Origin: Sphingosinicella sp.
GTDB taxonomy: Bacteria > Pseudomonadota > Alphaproteobacteria > Sphingomonadales > Sphingomonadaceae
Length of the DNA stretch: 64,000 bases
Reading direction: 5' to 3'
Assembly: GCF_013911755.1 (NCBI RefSeq)
Contig: NZ_JACESP010000007.1
Coordinates: 81,087-145,086, forward strand
Numbering within the stretch: the first letter of the stretch is position 1; each line of letters begins with the position of its first letter. The notes under the pieces are model-generated. The model was given only the letters and a program-made list of their open reading frames with translations. It searched no databases and was not told the origin of the DNA. A program made the translations under genes and the position numbers. Of this stretch, positions 55,593-64,000 are shown piece after piece.

Positions 55593-55772
55593 TCGGCAGG
55601 GCTCCTCAGTAATCGTGCGCCGCTATAAAGGCTCGGTGCAAAAGGGGAAGAGAAGATGATGGGCGCTCGCCCCGGCCGATTGCGAACGACCTCCGCGTGT
55701 CGCTCGCGGGGTGATATCTCGTAACATGCTGTTTTTATTGACGTGAATAACAAAGGGGGTCAGAGTTTCAGC

Positions 55773-56726
55773 ATGAGCCGCGACCACAATCACCCGCATA
55801 CGGGCCACGGGCATGGCCACAGCCATGGCCATTCACACGGCGGACATTCGCACGCGCCGACCGTGAGCGCGGGCAACGAGCGCCGCGTCGGTTTCGCTGC
55901 GCTGCTCACGGGCGGCTTCATGATCGCCGAGGTGGCGGGCGGGATCGTTTCCGGCTCGCTGGCGCTGCTGGCCGACGCGGGCCACATGCTCACCGATTTC
56001 GCGGCGCTCGCGCTCGCCTGGTTCGCCTTCCGGCTGGCACGGCGGCCGGCGGACTGGCGGCGAACGTTCGGCTTCGACCGCTTCTCGGTGCTCGTTGCCT
56101 TCGTGAACGGGCTGAGCCTGTTCGCAATTGCCGCGGTCATCATCTGGGAAGCCGTGCAGCGCCTCCAGAACCCGCCCCCTATCGCGGCACCGACGATGCT
56201 GGGCGTCGCGGTCGCCGGTCTCATCGTGAACATTTTTGCCTTCTGGCTACTGTTCGGCGCGGATCGCGGAAACCTCAATGTGCGCGGCGCGCTCGCGCAC
56301 GTGGCCGGCGATCTTCTCGGATCGGTCGGTACCATCACCGCCGCGATCGTCATCCTGTACACCGGATGGACCGCTGCCGACCCGCTGCTTTCGGTGTTCG
56401 TGGCGCTGATCATCCTCAGAAGCGCATGGGCCGTGACACGGGATGCCGCACATATCCTGCTCGAAGGCGCGCCGGCTGGGCTGGAGGCGGACACGGTCGT
56501 TGCCGATCTGTCGGCGAACATCGATGGGGTGGAGAGCATCCATCACGTCCACGTCTGGTCTATCAGCGAAGAGCGGCCGATGGCGACGCTGCACGCGCGC
56601 ATCCGCCCGGATGCCTCCTCGGCGCTGGTGAAAAAGGCCATTCGCGAACGGCTGCAATCGCGTTTCCATGTCGATCACGCCACCGTCGAGATCGAGGACG
56701 GCGATCACGCGCCGATCTGTCGCTAG
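55773..56726 (+). CDS. Cation diffusion facilitator (zinc exporter type)
   Basis: A 317-residue CDF transporter with a histidine-rich N-terminus (about 12 His in the first 27 residues), six membrane segments, and the metal sites in LADAGHMLTDF and HVAGDLLGSV. The cytoplasmic domain ends in HVDHATVEIED. Typical of CzcD/ZitB zinc exporters. A GTG ten codons upstream is an alternative start. Its stop overlaps the convergent transporter by four bases. Confidence 0.93.
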   Translation: MSRDHNHPHTGHGHGHSHGHSHGGHSHAPTVSAGNERRVGFAALLTGGFMIAEVAGGIVSGSLALLADAGHMLTDFAALALAWFAFRLARRPADWRRTFGFDRFSVLVAFVNGLSLFAIAAVIIWEAVQRLQNPPPIAAPTMLGVAVAGLIVNIFAFWLLFGADRGNLNVRGALAHVAGDLLGSVGTITAAIVILYTGWTAADPLLSVFVALIILRSAWAVTRDAAHILLEGAPAGLEADTVVADLSANIDGVESIHHVHVWSISEERPMATLHARIRPDASSALVKKAIRERLQSRFHVDHATVEIEDGDHAPICR

Positions 56727-57355
56727 CGCGAATCGAGTTTCCGGCCGATCGCAACGAAGCCGTGGATCAACGGCGGTACCAGAACGACTGAAAGCACCAC
56801 CTTCGTCAGCATCTGGCCGATCATCAGATCGAGAATCGGGAACACGCCGTAGAAGGCGAGCGTGATGAAGATCAGCGTGTCGACGATCTGCGAGAGGATG
56901 CTCGCGAGCGCGCCGCGCAGCCACAGCAGCCCGCCTTCACGGCGCATCAGGCTGAAAAGGCCGACATTCAGAAGCTGCGAGATGCCGTAGGCGACGATCC
57001 CGGCGCCCATCAGGCGCGGGCTCTGCGCCAGCACGAGCTGGAAACCGGCCAGCCGCTCCGAATCCATTTCCGGCGAAGCGGGCAAGGCGAGCACGGTGAG
57101 GATCAGCAGCATCGACACGATCAGCGGCACGAAACCCAGCACCACCAGTCGGTTCGCAGTCTCGCGGCCATGAAGCTCGGCAACCGCGCTTGACAGCACG
57201 ACGAGAAGCAGGAACGCGAAGATGCCCGCCTCCACCGCGAGCGGCCCCAGCGCGACCTGCTTGTTGCCGAGGATTCCGGCGATGCAGGTCATACCGCCGT
57301 AAAGGATCGAGAACGCGAAAAGCGAGCGGGATATTGGCGGCGTGGCGGTCGGCAT
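56723..57355 (-). CDS. Queuosine precursor transporter (YhhQ/VUT family)
   Basis: A 210-residue membrane protein with six segments; AGILGNKQVALG, SSAVAELHGRETANRLV and SQIVDTLIFITLAF match the YhhQ/QPTR family that imports preQ0 or preQ1 for queuosine-modified tRNA. No preQ1 riboswitch is recognisable upstream; a 14-bp palindrome lies in the shared promoter with nupC. Confidence 0.87.
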   Translation of the reverse strand: MPTATPPISRSLFAFSILYGGMTCIAGILGNKQVALGPLAVEAGIFAFLLLVVLSSAVAELHGRETANRLVVLGFVPLIVSMLLILTVLALPASPEMDSERLAGFQLVLAQSPRLMGAGIVAYGISQLLNVGLFSLMRREGGLLWLRGALASILSQIVDTLIFITLAFYGVFPILDLMIGQMLTKVVLSVVLVPPLIHGFVAIGRKLDSR

Positions 57356-57390
57356 CGCGCACGTTGCTAACGGCTTTTCGCTGTCTGAGA

Positions 57391-57404
57391 AAGCTATATA
57401 GCTT
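57391..57404. promoter_or_regulatory. 14-bp perfect palindrome in divergent promoter
   Basis: AAGCTATATAGCTT, a perfect palindrome in the 82-base gap between the divergent queuosine-precursor transporter and nupC. It is AT-rich in GC-rich surroundings and may be an operator or a -10 region on both strands. A short hairpin (CGCTC-GT-GAGCG, 57407 to 57418) follows in the nupC leader. Confidence 0.45.
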
Positions 57405-57437
57405 GGCGCTCGTGAGCGGACATTTGCCGGGGGAACA

Positions 57438-58670
57438 ATGCGCATACTGATCGGTCTTGGCGGTATTGCGCTCATCCTCGCCATCGCTGTTCTGTTGTCC
57501 TCAGATCGCCGCGCCATTCGCCTGCGTGTGGTCGGCGCGGCCTTCGCGCTTCAGGCCGGAATTGCCGTGCTGGTGCTTTATGTTCCGGCGGGGCGCCGGG
57601 CACTTGCCTGGCTGTCGGCGGGTGTCGGGGAACTGCTCGGCTACGCGCGCGCAGGCTCCGAATTCCTGTTCGGAAGGCTGCTCGGCGATCCGCTCGGACA
57701 GAGCTTCGCGTTTCAGGCGCTGCCGACGATCATCTTCTTCGCCGCGCTCATCGCCATTCTCTATCACCTCGGCGTGATGCAGCTTGTCATCCGATGGATC
57801 GGCGGTGGGCTCGAAAAGATCACCGGTATCAGCAAGGTCGAATCGCTCTGTGCGGCGTCCAATATCTTCGTCGGCCAGAGCGAATCGCCGCTCGTGATTC
57901 GTCCCTATCTGGCGGGTCTCAGCCCCGCGCAGCTTTTCGCGGTGATGTCGTCCGGCATGGCGGGGGTGGCGGGCACGATCCTCGCCGCCTATGCGTCGAT
58001 GGGTATCAGCATCGACTATCTGCTCGCGGCAAGCTTCATGGCCGCGCCGGGCGGCATATTGATGGCGAAACTCATCATGCCCGATGATCCTGCCGATCTC
58101 GCGCGTACGCGGGGCGAGGTCGTGGAGATATCGGACCATGACGAGGAAAAGCCCGCGAACATCATCATGGCCGCGGCGCAGGGCGCGCAGACCGGCGTGA
58201 AGCTGGCGGTGGCCGTCGGCGCGATGGTGCTGGCGTTTGTGGCGCTGGTCGCGCTCGCGAACGGGCTGCTTTCAGGCGTCGGGGCCTGGTTCGGGCTTGA
58301 GGGCCTCACCTTCCAGCAACTCATCGGTCACGTCTTCGCGCCCATCATGTACCTGCTCGGCGTGCCGTGGGACGAGGCGGGGATCGCGGGCGGCCTCTTC
58401 GGCACCAAGGTCGTTCTCAACGAGTTCGTCGCCTATATCGATCTCAGCGCGCAGCAGGCGGCGCTGTCCCCCGCCACAGTGGCGATCGTTACCTTCGCGC
58501 TCTGCGGTTTCGCGAACTTCAGCTCGATCGCGATCCAGATGGCGGTGACGGGCAGTCTCGCGCCCAGCCAGCGCCCAATGATCGCGAAACTCGGCATTAA
58601 GGCGCTCGTCGCGGGCAGTCTTGCCAATTTGATGAGCGCAGCCCTCGCGGGGCTGCTGCTGTCCGCCTAG
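57438..58670 (+). CDS. nupC: NupC family nucleoside transporter
   Basis: A 410-residue concentrative nucleoside transporter with about ten segments. The nucleoside- and sodium-site motifs are visible in [15 protein letters not shown] and [16 protein letters not shown], and the C-terminal [15 protein letters not shown] fits. It imports nucleosides with Na+ or H+. A GGGGG ribosome-binding site precedes the ATG. Overlaps hbd (convergent) by four bases. Confidence 0.93.
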   Translation: MRILIGLGGIALILAIAVLLSSDRRAIRLRVVGAAFALQAGIAVLVLYVPAGRRALAWLSAGVGELLGYARAGSEFLFGRLLGDPLGQSFAFQALPTIIFFAALIAILYHLGVMQLVIRWIGGGLEKITGISKVESLCAASNIFVGQSESPLVIRPYLAGLSPAQLFAVMSSGMAGVAGTILAAYASMGISIDYLLAASFMAAPGGILMAKLIMPDDPADLARTRGEVVEISDHDEEKPANIIMAAAQGAQTGVKLAVAVGAMVLAFVALVALANGLLSGVGAWFGLEGLTFQQLIGHVFAPIMYLLGVPWDEAGIAGGLFGTKVVLNEFVAYIDLSAQQAALSPATVAIVTFALCGFANFSSIAIQMAVTGSLAPSQRPMIAKLGIKALVAGSLANLMSAALAGLLLSA

Positions 58671-59530
58671 CGGGTGGGAACCGGCGTCTCGCCCGAATAG
58701 TCGTAAAAGCCCTTGCCGGACTTGCGGCCATACCAGCCGGCCTCGACATATTTCACCAGCAGCGGCGCCGGGCGATACTTGGGATCGCCGGTCGCTTCCT
58801 GCATCACGTGCATGACGCTGAGCAGCGTATCGAGGCCGACGAAATCGGCGAGCGTCAACGGGCCCATCGGATGATTGGCGCCGAGGCGCATTCCCTGATC
58901 GATATCGACCACAGAGCCGACACCTTCGCCGAGCGCGAAGATCGCCTCATTGAGCATCGGGCAGAGCACGCGGTTGACGATGAATGCCGGACTGTCGAGC
59001 GCTTCCACGGTCGTCTTGCCGATCGCCTTGCAGAACGCGTGCATCGCCTCCGTGGTGGCGTCCGACGTCGCGAGGCCACGGATGATCTCCACGAGCTTCA
59101 TCACCGGCACGGGATTGAAGAAGTGCAGGCCCACGAAGCGGTCGGGGCGATCGGTCGCCGCTGCGAGCCGCGTGATCGAGATCGACGAAGTGTTGGAGGC
59201 AAGGAGCGCGGAGTTCTTCAGGGCGAGGCCCTTGAAGATCGCCTTCTTGACCGCCTCGTTTTCCGTTGCCGCCTCGATAACGAGGTCGCAGTCGGAAAAG
59301 GCAGCAGGATCGGTTGTGAGGCGGATGCGCGCGAGCGTCGCCTCCACTTCGTCCACTTGCATCGTGCCCTTGGCAACGGCGCGGCCGAGATTTTTCTCGA
59401 TCACGGCCTTGCCCGCTTCCGCGCGCGCGAGTTCCACATCCGAAAGAATGACGTCGAACCCGGCGAGCGCGGAGACGTGCGCGATGCCGTTGCCCATCAG
59501 GCCCGAGCCGATGACCCCAATCGTCTTCAT
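58667..59530 (-). CDS. 3-hydroxybutyryl-CoA dehydrogenase
   Basis: A 287-residue NAD-dependent enzyme: dinucleotide loop [14 protein letters not shown], catalytic [17 protein letters not shown] with the active His, and [15 protein letters not shown]. It oxidises or forms 3-hydroxyacyl-CoA in butyrate, PHB or fatty-acid routes. Three bases after etfA, which points to an acyl-CoA oxidation or respiratory electron context. Confidence 0.95.
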   Translation of the reverse strand: MKTIGVIGSGLMGNGIAHVSALAGFDVILSDVELARAEAGKAVIEKNLGRAVAKGTMQVDEVEATLARIRLTTDPAAFSDCDLVIEAATENEAVKKAIFKGLALKNSALLASNTSSISITRLAAATDRPDRFVGLHFFNPVPVMKLVEIIRGLATSDATTEAMHAFCKAIGKTTVEALDSPAFIVNRVLCPMLNEAIFALGEGVGSVVDIDQGMRLGANHPMGPLTLADFVGLDTLLSVMHVMQEATGDPKYRPAPLLVKYVEAGWYGRKSGKGFYDYSGETPVPTR

Positions 59531-59533
59531 GGC

Positions 59534-60463
59534 CTAGAGCTTCTGCGTGAGTTCGGGAACAATGGTGAACAAGTCCCCGACGAGGCCGAGATCCGCGACC
59601 TGGAAGATCGGGGCGTCCTCGTCCTTATTGATGGCGACGATGATCTTCGAGTCCTTCATGCCCGCGAGGTGCTGGATGGCGCCCGAGATGCCGATCGCGA
59701 CGTAAAGCTCCGGCGCGACGATCTTACCGGTCTGTCCCACCTGATAATCGTTCGGCACGTAGCCTGCATCGACGGCGGCGCGCGATGCGCCCACCGCCGC
59801 ACCGAGTTTGTCGGCGAGCGGGAAGATGGTCTGTTGGAACGTGTCGCTGTCCTTCAGCGCGCGGCCGCCCGACACGATGATCTTGGCGGAGGTGAGTTCC
59901 GGGCGCTCGAGCTTCGCGATCTCGGCACCGACGAAGCTCGAAAGACCCGCGTCGCCGCTGCCCGACACGGCCTCGATGCTCGCCGAGCCGCCGTCACCGG
60001 CCTTCTCGAAGGCGGTGCCGCGAACGGTAATGACCTTCTTGGCGTCGCCCGACTGCACAGTGGCAATCGCGTTGCCCGCATAGATCGGCCGTTCGAACGT
60101 GCTGGCGTCGACGATGCCCGTGATCTCGGAGATCTGCTGCGTGTCGAGCTTCGCGGCGACACGCGGCGCGATATTCTTGGCCGATGTCGTGGCGGGCGCG
60201 ACGAGCGCGTCGTAGTTCGCCATCAGGCCTTCGATCAGCGGCGCGACGTTCTCGGAAAGGCCGTTGGCGTAGGCCGCATCGTCGGCGAGCAGCACTTTGG
60301 AAACGCCAGCGATTTTCGCAGCGGCATCGGCAGCCCCTTGCGCGCCCTGGCCCGCGACGAGCACATGCACGTCGCCGCCGAGCTTGCCGGCAGCCGTCAC
60401 GGCGACGCGGGTCGCGTCCTTGATCGAGGCATTGTCGTGTTCAGCGAGGACGAGGACGCTCAT
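59534..60463 (-). CDS. etfA: Electron transfer flavoprotein alpha subunit
   Basis: A 309-residue FAD-binding subunit. The C-terminal FAD signature ([20 protein letters not shown], then [21 protein letters not shown]) is clear. It accepts electrons from acyl-CoA dehydrogenases and passes them to ETF-quinone oxidoreductase. Overlaps etfB by four bases. Confidence 0.97.
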   Translation of the reverse strand: MSVLVLAEHDNASIKDATRVAVTAAGKLGGDVHVLVAGQGAQGAADAAAKIAGVSKVLLADDAAYANGLSENVAPLIEGLMANYDALVAPATTSAKNIAPRVAAKLDTQQISEITGIVDASTFERPIYAGNAIATVQSGDAKKVITVRGTAFEKAGDGGSASIEAVSGSGDAGLSSFVGAEIAKLERPELTSAKIIVSGGRALKDSDTFQQTIFPLADKLGAAVGASRAAVDAGYVPNDYQVGQTGKIVAPELYVAIGISGAIQHLAGMKDSKIIVAINKDEDAPIFQVADLGLVGDLFTIVPELTQKL

Positions 60464-61209
60464 GCGATCGCTCCCATTTCCTTGAGTTTGCCGATGAGTG
60501 CGTCGACCGAATCGACCTTGATGCCAGCCTGCCGCTTCGGCGGCTCGCTGACCTTCAGCGTCTTCAGGCGCGGCGTGACATCGACGCCGTAGTCGTCGGG
60601 CGTCTTCGTGTCGATCGGCTTGGACTTCGCCTTCATGATGTTTGGCAGCGACGCATAGCGCGGCTCGTTCAAACGAAGATCGGTGGTGATGATCGCCGGG
60701 GCCTTCAGGCTAAGCGTCTCGAGGCCGCCATCGACCTCGCGTGTCACGTTCACCTTGTCGCCCGCGATCTCGACCTTGGAGGCGAAGGTGCCCTGCGCCC
60801 AGCCGAGTAGCGCGGCGAGCATCTGGCCGGTCTGGTTGGCGTCGTCGTCGATCGCCTGTTTGCCGAGGATGACGAGACCGGGGCCTTCGGCTTCCGCGAT
60901 CTTCGCGAGTATCTTGGCAACCGCGAGCGGCTCGGTGGAAACGTCGGTGGTGACGAGAATGCCGCGGTCGGCGCCCATCGCGAGCGCGGTGCGGAGCGTC
61001 TCCTGGCACTGCTGAACGCCGATGGAAACCACGACGATCTCGGTCGCCGCGCCCTTTTCCTTCAGGCGGATCGCCTCCTCCACGGCAATCTCGTCGAAGG
61101 GATTCATGCTCATTTTGACGTTGGCAAGCTCGACGCCCGACTGGTCGGACTTCACGCGCGCCTTGACGTTGTAGTCAATCACCCGCTTCACGGGCACTAG
61201 GATTTTCAT
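60460..61209 (-). CDS. etfB: Electron transfer flavoprotein beta subunit
   Basis: A 249-residue AMP-binding partner of EtfA ([49 protein letters not shown]). GGAGG six bases before the ATG sets the start. First gene of etfB-etfA-hbd. Confidence 0.97.
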   Translation of the reverse strand: MKILVPVKRVIDYNVKARVKSDQSGVELANVKMSMNPFDEIAVEEAIRLKEKGAATEIVVVSIGVQQCQETLRTALAMGADRGILVTTDVSTEPLAVAKILAKIAEAEGPGLVILGKQAIDDDANQTGQMLAALLGWAQGTFASKVEIAGDKVNVTREVDGGLETLSLKAPAIITTDLRLNEPRYASLPNIMKAKSKPIDTKTPDDYGVDVTPRLKTLKVSEPPKRQAGIKVDSVDALIGKLKEMGAIA

Positions 61210-61373
61210 CGGCATCCTCCGGAAAGCTGGCCGGCCTCTGGGAACCGGATCGCGCGACGACCTGCGTCAACAGGGCGTGTGTGTCAACGGCCAAGGCGCG
61301 CAACTCACCGTTTGACGTGAAGAATTCGCGTGCCAGAATGGTGCAACTCTAAAAAGAAGCAGTCGGGGTCGTC

Positions 61374-63377
61374 GTGAACAGGGAGACATCGCCAAGCGGC
61401 GATGGCGCGCATTTGCGTTTGCAGCTCTTGGGAGAGGTGCGGTTCAGCGTGGGCGGCGTGGACGTCACGCCGCGCTCCAAGCGCGCGCGCGCTCTCGTTG
61501 CCTATCTCGCGCTCTCAAGAGGGTACACGGCCACGCGTGCACGGCTTGCAGACCTTTTCTGGGGCGATCGCGGCGAAGTGCAGGCACGCGGCAGCCTTCG
61601 CCAATGTCTGCTGGAGGTGCGCAGCGCTGCGGCGCAAACCGGCGTCGATATCCTCTCTTCAGACCGTGAAAGCGTTTCGCTGATAGATGGCTGGACGAGC
61701 GATATCGCGGACATCGAAGCAGCGGTCGCAGGGTCACCGGCGAACATCGCCGATGCGATCGAGGCTGCAGGGCGCGAACAATTGCTCGGCGGGCTGTTCG
61801 TCAGTGACGAGTATGACGAATGGCTCACCCTCGCGCGTGCAGATTTCGATGCGCGGCTGGCGGACGCCGCGCGGCGCGGTCTCGCGGGTGCCATTGAAAC
61901 AGGCGACACCGAATCGGCGCGCCGCATTGCCGATCACTATCTGCTGCGCGACCCGGGCGACGAAGAGGTGACGGTCCTTGCCATGCGCGCCGATGCGATG
62001 CGCGGGGCGGCCCCGATCGCCCACCGGCGTTTCCAGAAGCTGCGCGACTATCTCGCCGCCGAGCTGGGCACGGTGCCCGGCGCCGCTGCGCTCGACGCGC
62101 TTGCTGCTGTCGCCAGTGCGCCGGTGGCCGAGCCGGTTGCGCCGGCGGCGCCTGCACTCCCTGTGCTTCCCGCACACGACGGACCTCCGCTGCTGCTGGT
62201 ATGTCCGTTTGTCGAAACGGGTTTTGCAAGCAATCTGATGCACCTGGCAGAAGGCGTGCGCGACGAGGTTCTATCGGGCCTCTCCCGCTTCAAAGATCTG
62301 CGCGTGCTGGTCGAAGACCGCATGCCGTCATCGGATGAAGTGCCGATGTTCGGCGCGGGAACCATCGCCTACGCGCTCACCGCAACGCTCCGGCAATCGG
62401 GGACGCACATGCGGGTGACGCCCGTGCTGACGCGGCTGTCGGATCGCTCAGTTGTCTGGTCGAATCCCGTATCGATCGAGGTCGGGGACCTTCAGGAAGC
62501 GATCGACGCAATGGTGGACCGGATCATCGGGGCCGTGACGCCGCGTGTCGAGCGCGATGCCGTGCCGCGTGCGCAGCCGAGCGCCGTCTACGACCGTTAT
62601 CTCGTTGCCCGACACCGCGCCCGTACGGCATCGACCCTCGCGGAAGCCAAAGAGGCCGCTACGCTACTTGAGGGTGTGATTGCGGACGCACCTGAGCTGG
62701 CCGTCGCCTATCCGCATCTTATTCGGCTCTACAATACGAACTATTTCTACAAGGTCGCGGGTGTGGACCCCTCGCCGAACCGCGTCCGTGCCTTTGAGCT
62801 CGCGAAGACATCCCTGTCGCTCGATCGGGGCCACATTCACGGTTATACGGTGATGGGCTGGTGCCAGCTCTGGCGCGGCGGATGGGATGCCGCGCGTGCG
62901 CACTTCGAAAAGGCGGTGGAGCTCAACCCCTATCATTCGGAACGCATCAAAGAGGCCGCATTCGGGCTCATCTTCCTTGGCGAACACGCGAAAGGCGGCG
63001 ACTATCTGCAGCGCTGCCTCGATCTCGATCCGCTGCCCAACGACAATTTTTTCGAAGACCTGGGCTTCCTCAAGCTGATGCAGCGGAAGCCGGATGAAGC
63101 GGTCGCTTATTTCGATCTGATCGTAGAGCCGACGCTCTTCGCCGATCTGTACGGCGTGCTGGCGAGCAGCGCCGTCGGGCATCCCGCTGGCCCGGCGATG
63201 GCGGCGGCGTGGCGTCAGCGGATCGCAGCGCTCTGGTCGCCTGATGTGCCGATGACGGACGGCAACATGGTCTCGTGGCTGCACGCGCACCTGCCCTTCC
63301 GCAAGCCCGAGCACTGGTCACTATTCTCGTCCTATCTCAATCCCGTGCTCAGGAACGCTCATCCCGAAGCCGCTTGA
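61374..63377 (+). CDS. SARP/BTAD-type transcriptional regulator with TPR region
   Basis: A 667-residue protein: winged-helix DNA-binding domain (about residues 13 to 108), bacterial transcriptional activation domain (115 to 235), a middle domain (about 270 to 395, LLVCPFVETGF and LTATLRQSG, like the N-part of adenylate-cyclase-linked TPR regulators) and TPR-like helices (about 420 to 620, GWDAARAHFEKAVELNPYHSER). SARP proteins often switch on specialised metabolism. GTG start. It overlaps the convergent TfuA-like gene by 29 bases. Confidence 0.85.
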   Translation: MNRETSPSGDGAHLRLQLLGEVRFSVGGVDVTPRSKRARALVAYLALSRGYTATRARLADLFWGDRGEVQARGSLRQCLLEVRSAAAQTGVDILSSDRESVSLIDGWTSDIADIEAAVAGSPANIADAIEAAGREQLLGGLFVSDEYDEWLTLARADFDARLADAARRGLAGAIETGDTESARRIADHYLLRDPGDEEVTVLAMRADAMRGAAPIAHRRFQKLRDYLAAELGTVPGAAALDALAAVASAPVAEPVAPAAPALPVLPAHDGPPLLLVCPFVETGFASNLMHLAEGVRDEVLSGLSRFKDLRVLVEDRMPSSDEVPMFGAGTIAYALTATLRQSGTHMRVTPVLTRLSDRSVVWSNPVSIEVGDLQEAIDAMVDRIIGAVTPRVERDAVPRAQPSAVYDRYLVARHRARTASTLAEAKEAATLLEGVIADAPELAVAYPHLIRLYNTNYFYKVAGVDPSPNRVRAFELAKTSLSLDRGHIHGYTVMGWCQLWRGGWDAARAHFEKAVELNPYHSERIKEAAFGLIFLGEHAKGGDYLQRCLDLDPLPNDNFFEDLGFLKLMQRKPDEAVAYFDLIVEPTLFADLYGVLASSAVGHPAGPAMAAAWRQRIAALWSPDVPMTDGNMVSWLHAHLPFRKPEHWSLFSSYLNPVLRNAHPEAA

Positions 63378-64000
63378 GGAACAGCGTTTCGGGTGGCGGT
63401 GGGCGGCGGTGCGGTGTGAATGGCGCGGCGAGCGCGGCATCGATCGCCTGCCGTGCGTCGTGCGCCTTTCGCGAGACGAAGCCGGATGGGAGCCACGCCG
63501 CGAGCCCCGCGGCACGATCGGGCAACAAACGCGCGGCGGCAGACAGCAGCGCCGGCATCGTGCGGTCCTTGAAGAAGATCGTGTGCGACGCGGCGCGCAG
63601 GAGTCGGGCTTCGTCTTTTGTCAGCAGGCGGGTGCGAAGCGCCGCGGCGAGGGTCGCGCGCACATCGATCTGTGCCAGGGAGAGCGCCCGGTGGCCGAAC
63701 GCGGCCGGCGCATGTGCCACTGCGACCTCGTCGTCCCCGATGATGCGCCCGGCGGCATAGGCGTGCGCGATGGCGCCTTCGGGTCGCATCCCGAAGCGGT
63801 GAAGCTCGGCGGCGCGGAGCGCGCCGAGGCTGGCGGCGCCCCAGACGTCGAAGCCTTCGGCGAGGAGCACGAGGATCTCCTTGTGCCAGGGCGCCCTCGC
63901 CGCTTCGAAGATGCCGTCGATCAGCAGCACGCGGTGCGGCGGCTGTTTGGCGAGCGCGAGCAGGTCTCCGGCGGTGGCGGGGGGGAAGTATATGATGTTG
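63349..64000 (-). CDS. TfuA-like protein (partial, 5' end outside the window)
   Basis: The frame stays open to the right edge, so at least 216 residues are present and the start is missing. LLIDGIFEAARAPWHKEILVLLAEG, VWGAASLGALRAAEL and EVAVAHAPA are landmarks of the TfuA-like core domain. TfuA proteins work with YcaO enzymes, for example in thioamide formation on peptides and in trifolitoxin production. A YcaO gene would be expected upstream, beyond the window. Confidence 0.85.
   Translation of the reverse strand, partial: NIIYFPPATAGDLLALAKQPPHRVLLIDGIFEAARAPWHKEILVLLAEGFDVWGAASLGALRAAELHRFGMRPEGAIAHAYAAGRIIGDDEVAVAHAPAAFGHRALSLAQIDVRATLAAALRTRLLTKDEARLLRAASHTIFFKDRTMPALLSAAARLLPDRAAGLAAWLPSGFVSRKAHDARQAIDAALAAPFTPHRRPPPPETLFLKRLRDERS

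Noticed and set aside
58808-60592. A 594-codon frame antisense to hbd and etfA
   Set aside because: Shadow of two certain genes; composition is histidine/arginine/aspartate-rich and unlike a real protein.
61210-61373. A precursor peptide gene for the TfuA locus upstream of the SARP gene
   Set aside because: Neither strand has an open frame of useful length in this 164-base gap; any precursor must be outside the window.

Overview
The window reads as a GC-rich alphaproteobacterial chromosome, most probably from a sphingomonad (Sphingomonadales). The evidence is family content typical of that group (UPF0262, DUF2948, DUF3576, DUF1491, DUF6489, MmcB, a RegB/RegA redox pair), a CtrA-type box, and the alphaproteobacterial origin neighbourhood. 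I see no insertion sequence, prophage, integrase or CRISPR array. There is one tRNA gene (tRNA-Arg, ACG).

The centre of the window appears to be the chromosomal replication origin. The roughly 300-base gap between ppsR (minus strand) and hemE (plus strand) holds one perfect DnaA box, two boxes with one mismatch, several weaker ones and an AT-rich tract. This is the gap that carries the origin in Caulobacter. Genes immediately left of it (ppsR, maf, aroE, coaE, dnaQ, hpf, ptsN, PilZ, DUF1491, sleB, mmcB) all read leftward. Genes to its right (hemE, hemJ, rho, terC, then mnmE, mnmG, rsmG, parA, parB) mostly read rightward. Three perfect parS sites lie 7.5 to 9.5 kb to the right, two just after mnmE and one inside rsmG, so origin, centromere and ParAB sit together.

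Left part (1 to 22.5 kb): the end of ribA, an L,D-transpeptidase, a saccharopine-dehydrogenase-like oxidoreductase with a YggS PLP protein, a thiE-like gene, and an outer-membrane beta-barrel candidate. Next come the DUF3576-leuS-lptE-holA operon, a lipoprotein, tRNA-Arg, and UPF0262-dcd-rarD-murA-DUF2948. A flippase, a class A penicillin-binding protein with a CtrA box upstream, a SprT-like metalloprotease with a YcgN-like protein, and a SenC/SCO1 gene divergent from ankyrin-regB-regA complete this part.

Right part (41.4 to 64 kb): mscL, a lemA-TPM-TPM operon, an N-acyl-D-amino-acid deacylase-like amidohydrolase, and a secreted beta-helix protein paired with a diheme cytochrome (function unknown). 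A low-GC gene with three cyanovirin-like repeats follows, then folE, a Nudix hydrolase, a CsgG-family protein, acs, an LplT-like transporter, argB, a zinc-type CDF exporter, a queuosine-precursor transporter, nupC and an hbd-etfA-etfB operon. The window ends in a SARP/BTAD-TPR regulator convergent with a truncated TfuA-like gene. That pair may be the edge of a YcaO/TfuA peptide-modification locus and is one of the best leads here, with the cyanovirin-like gene and the beta-helix/cytochrome pair.
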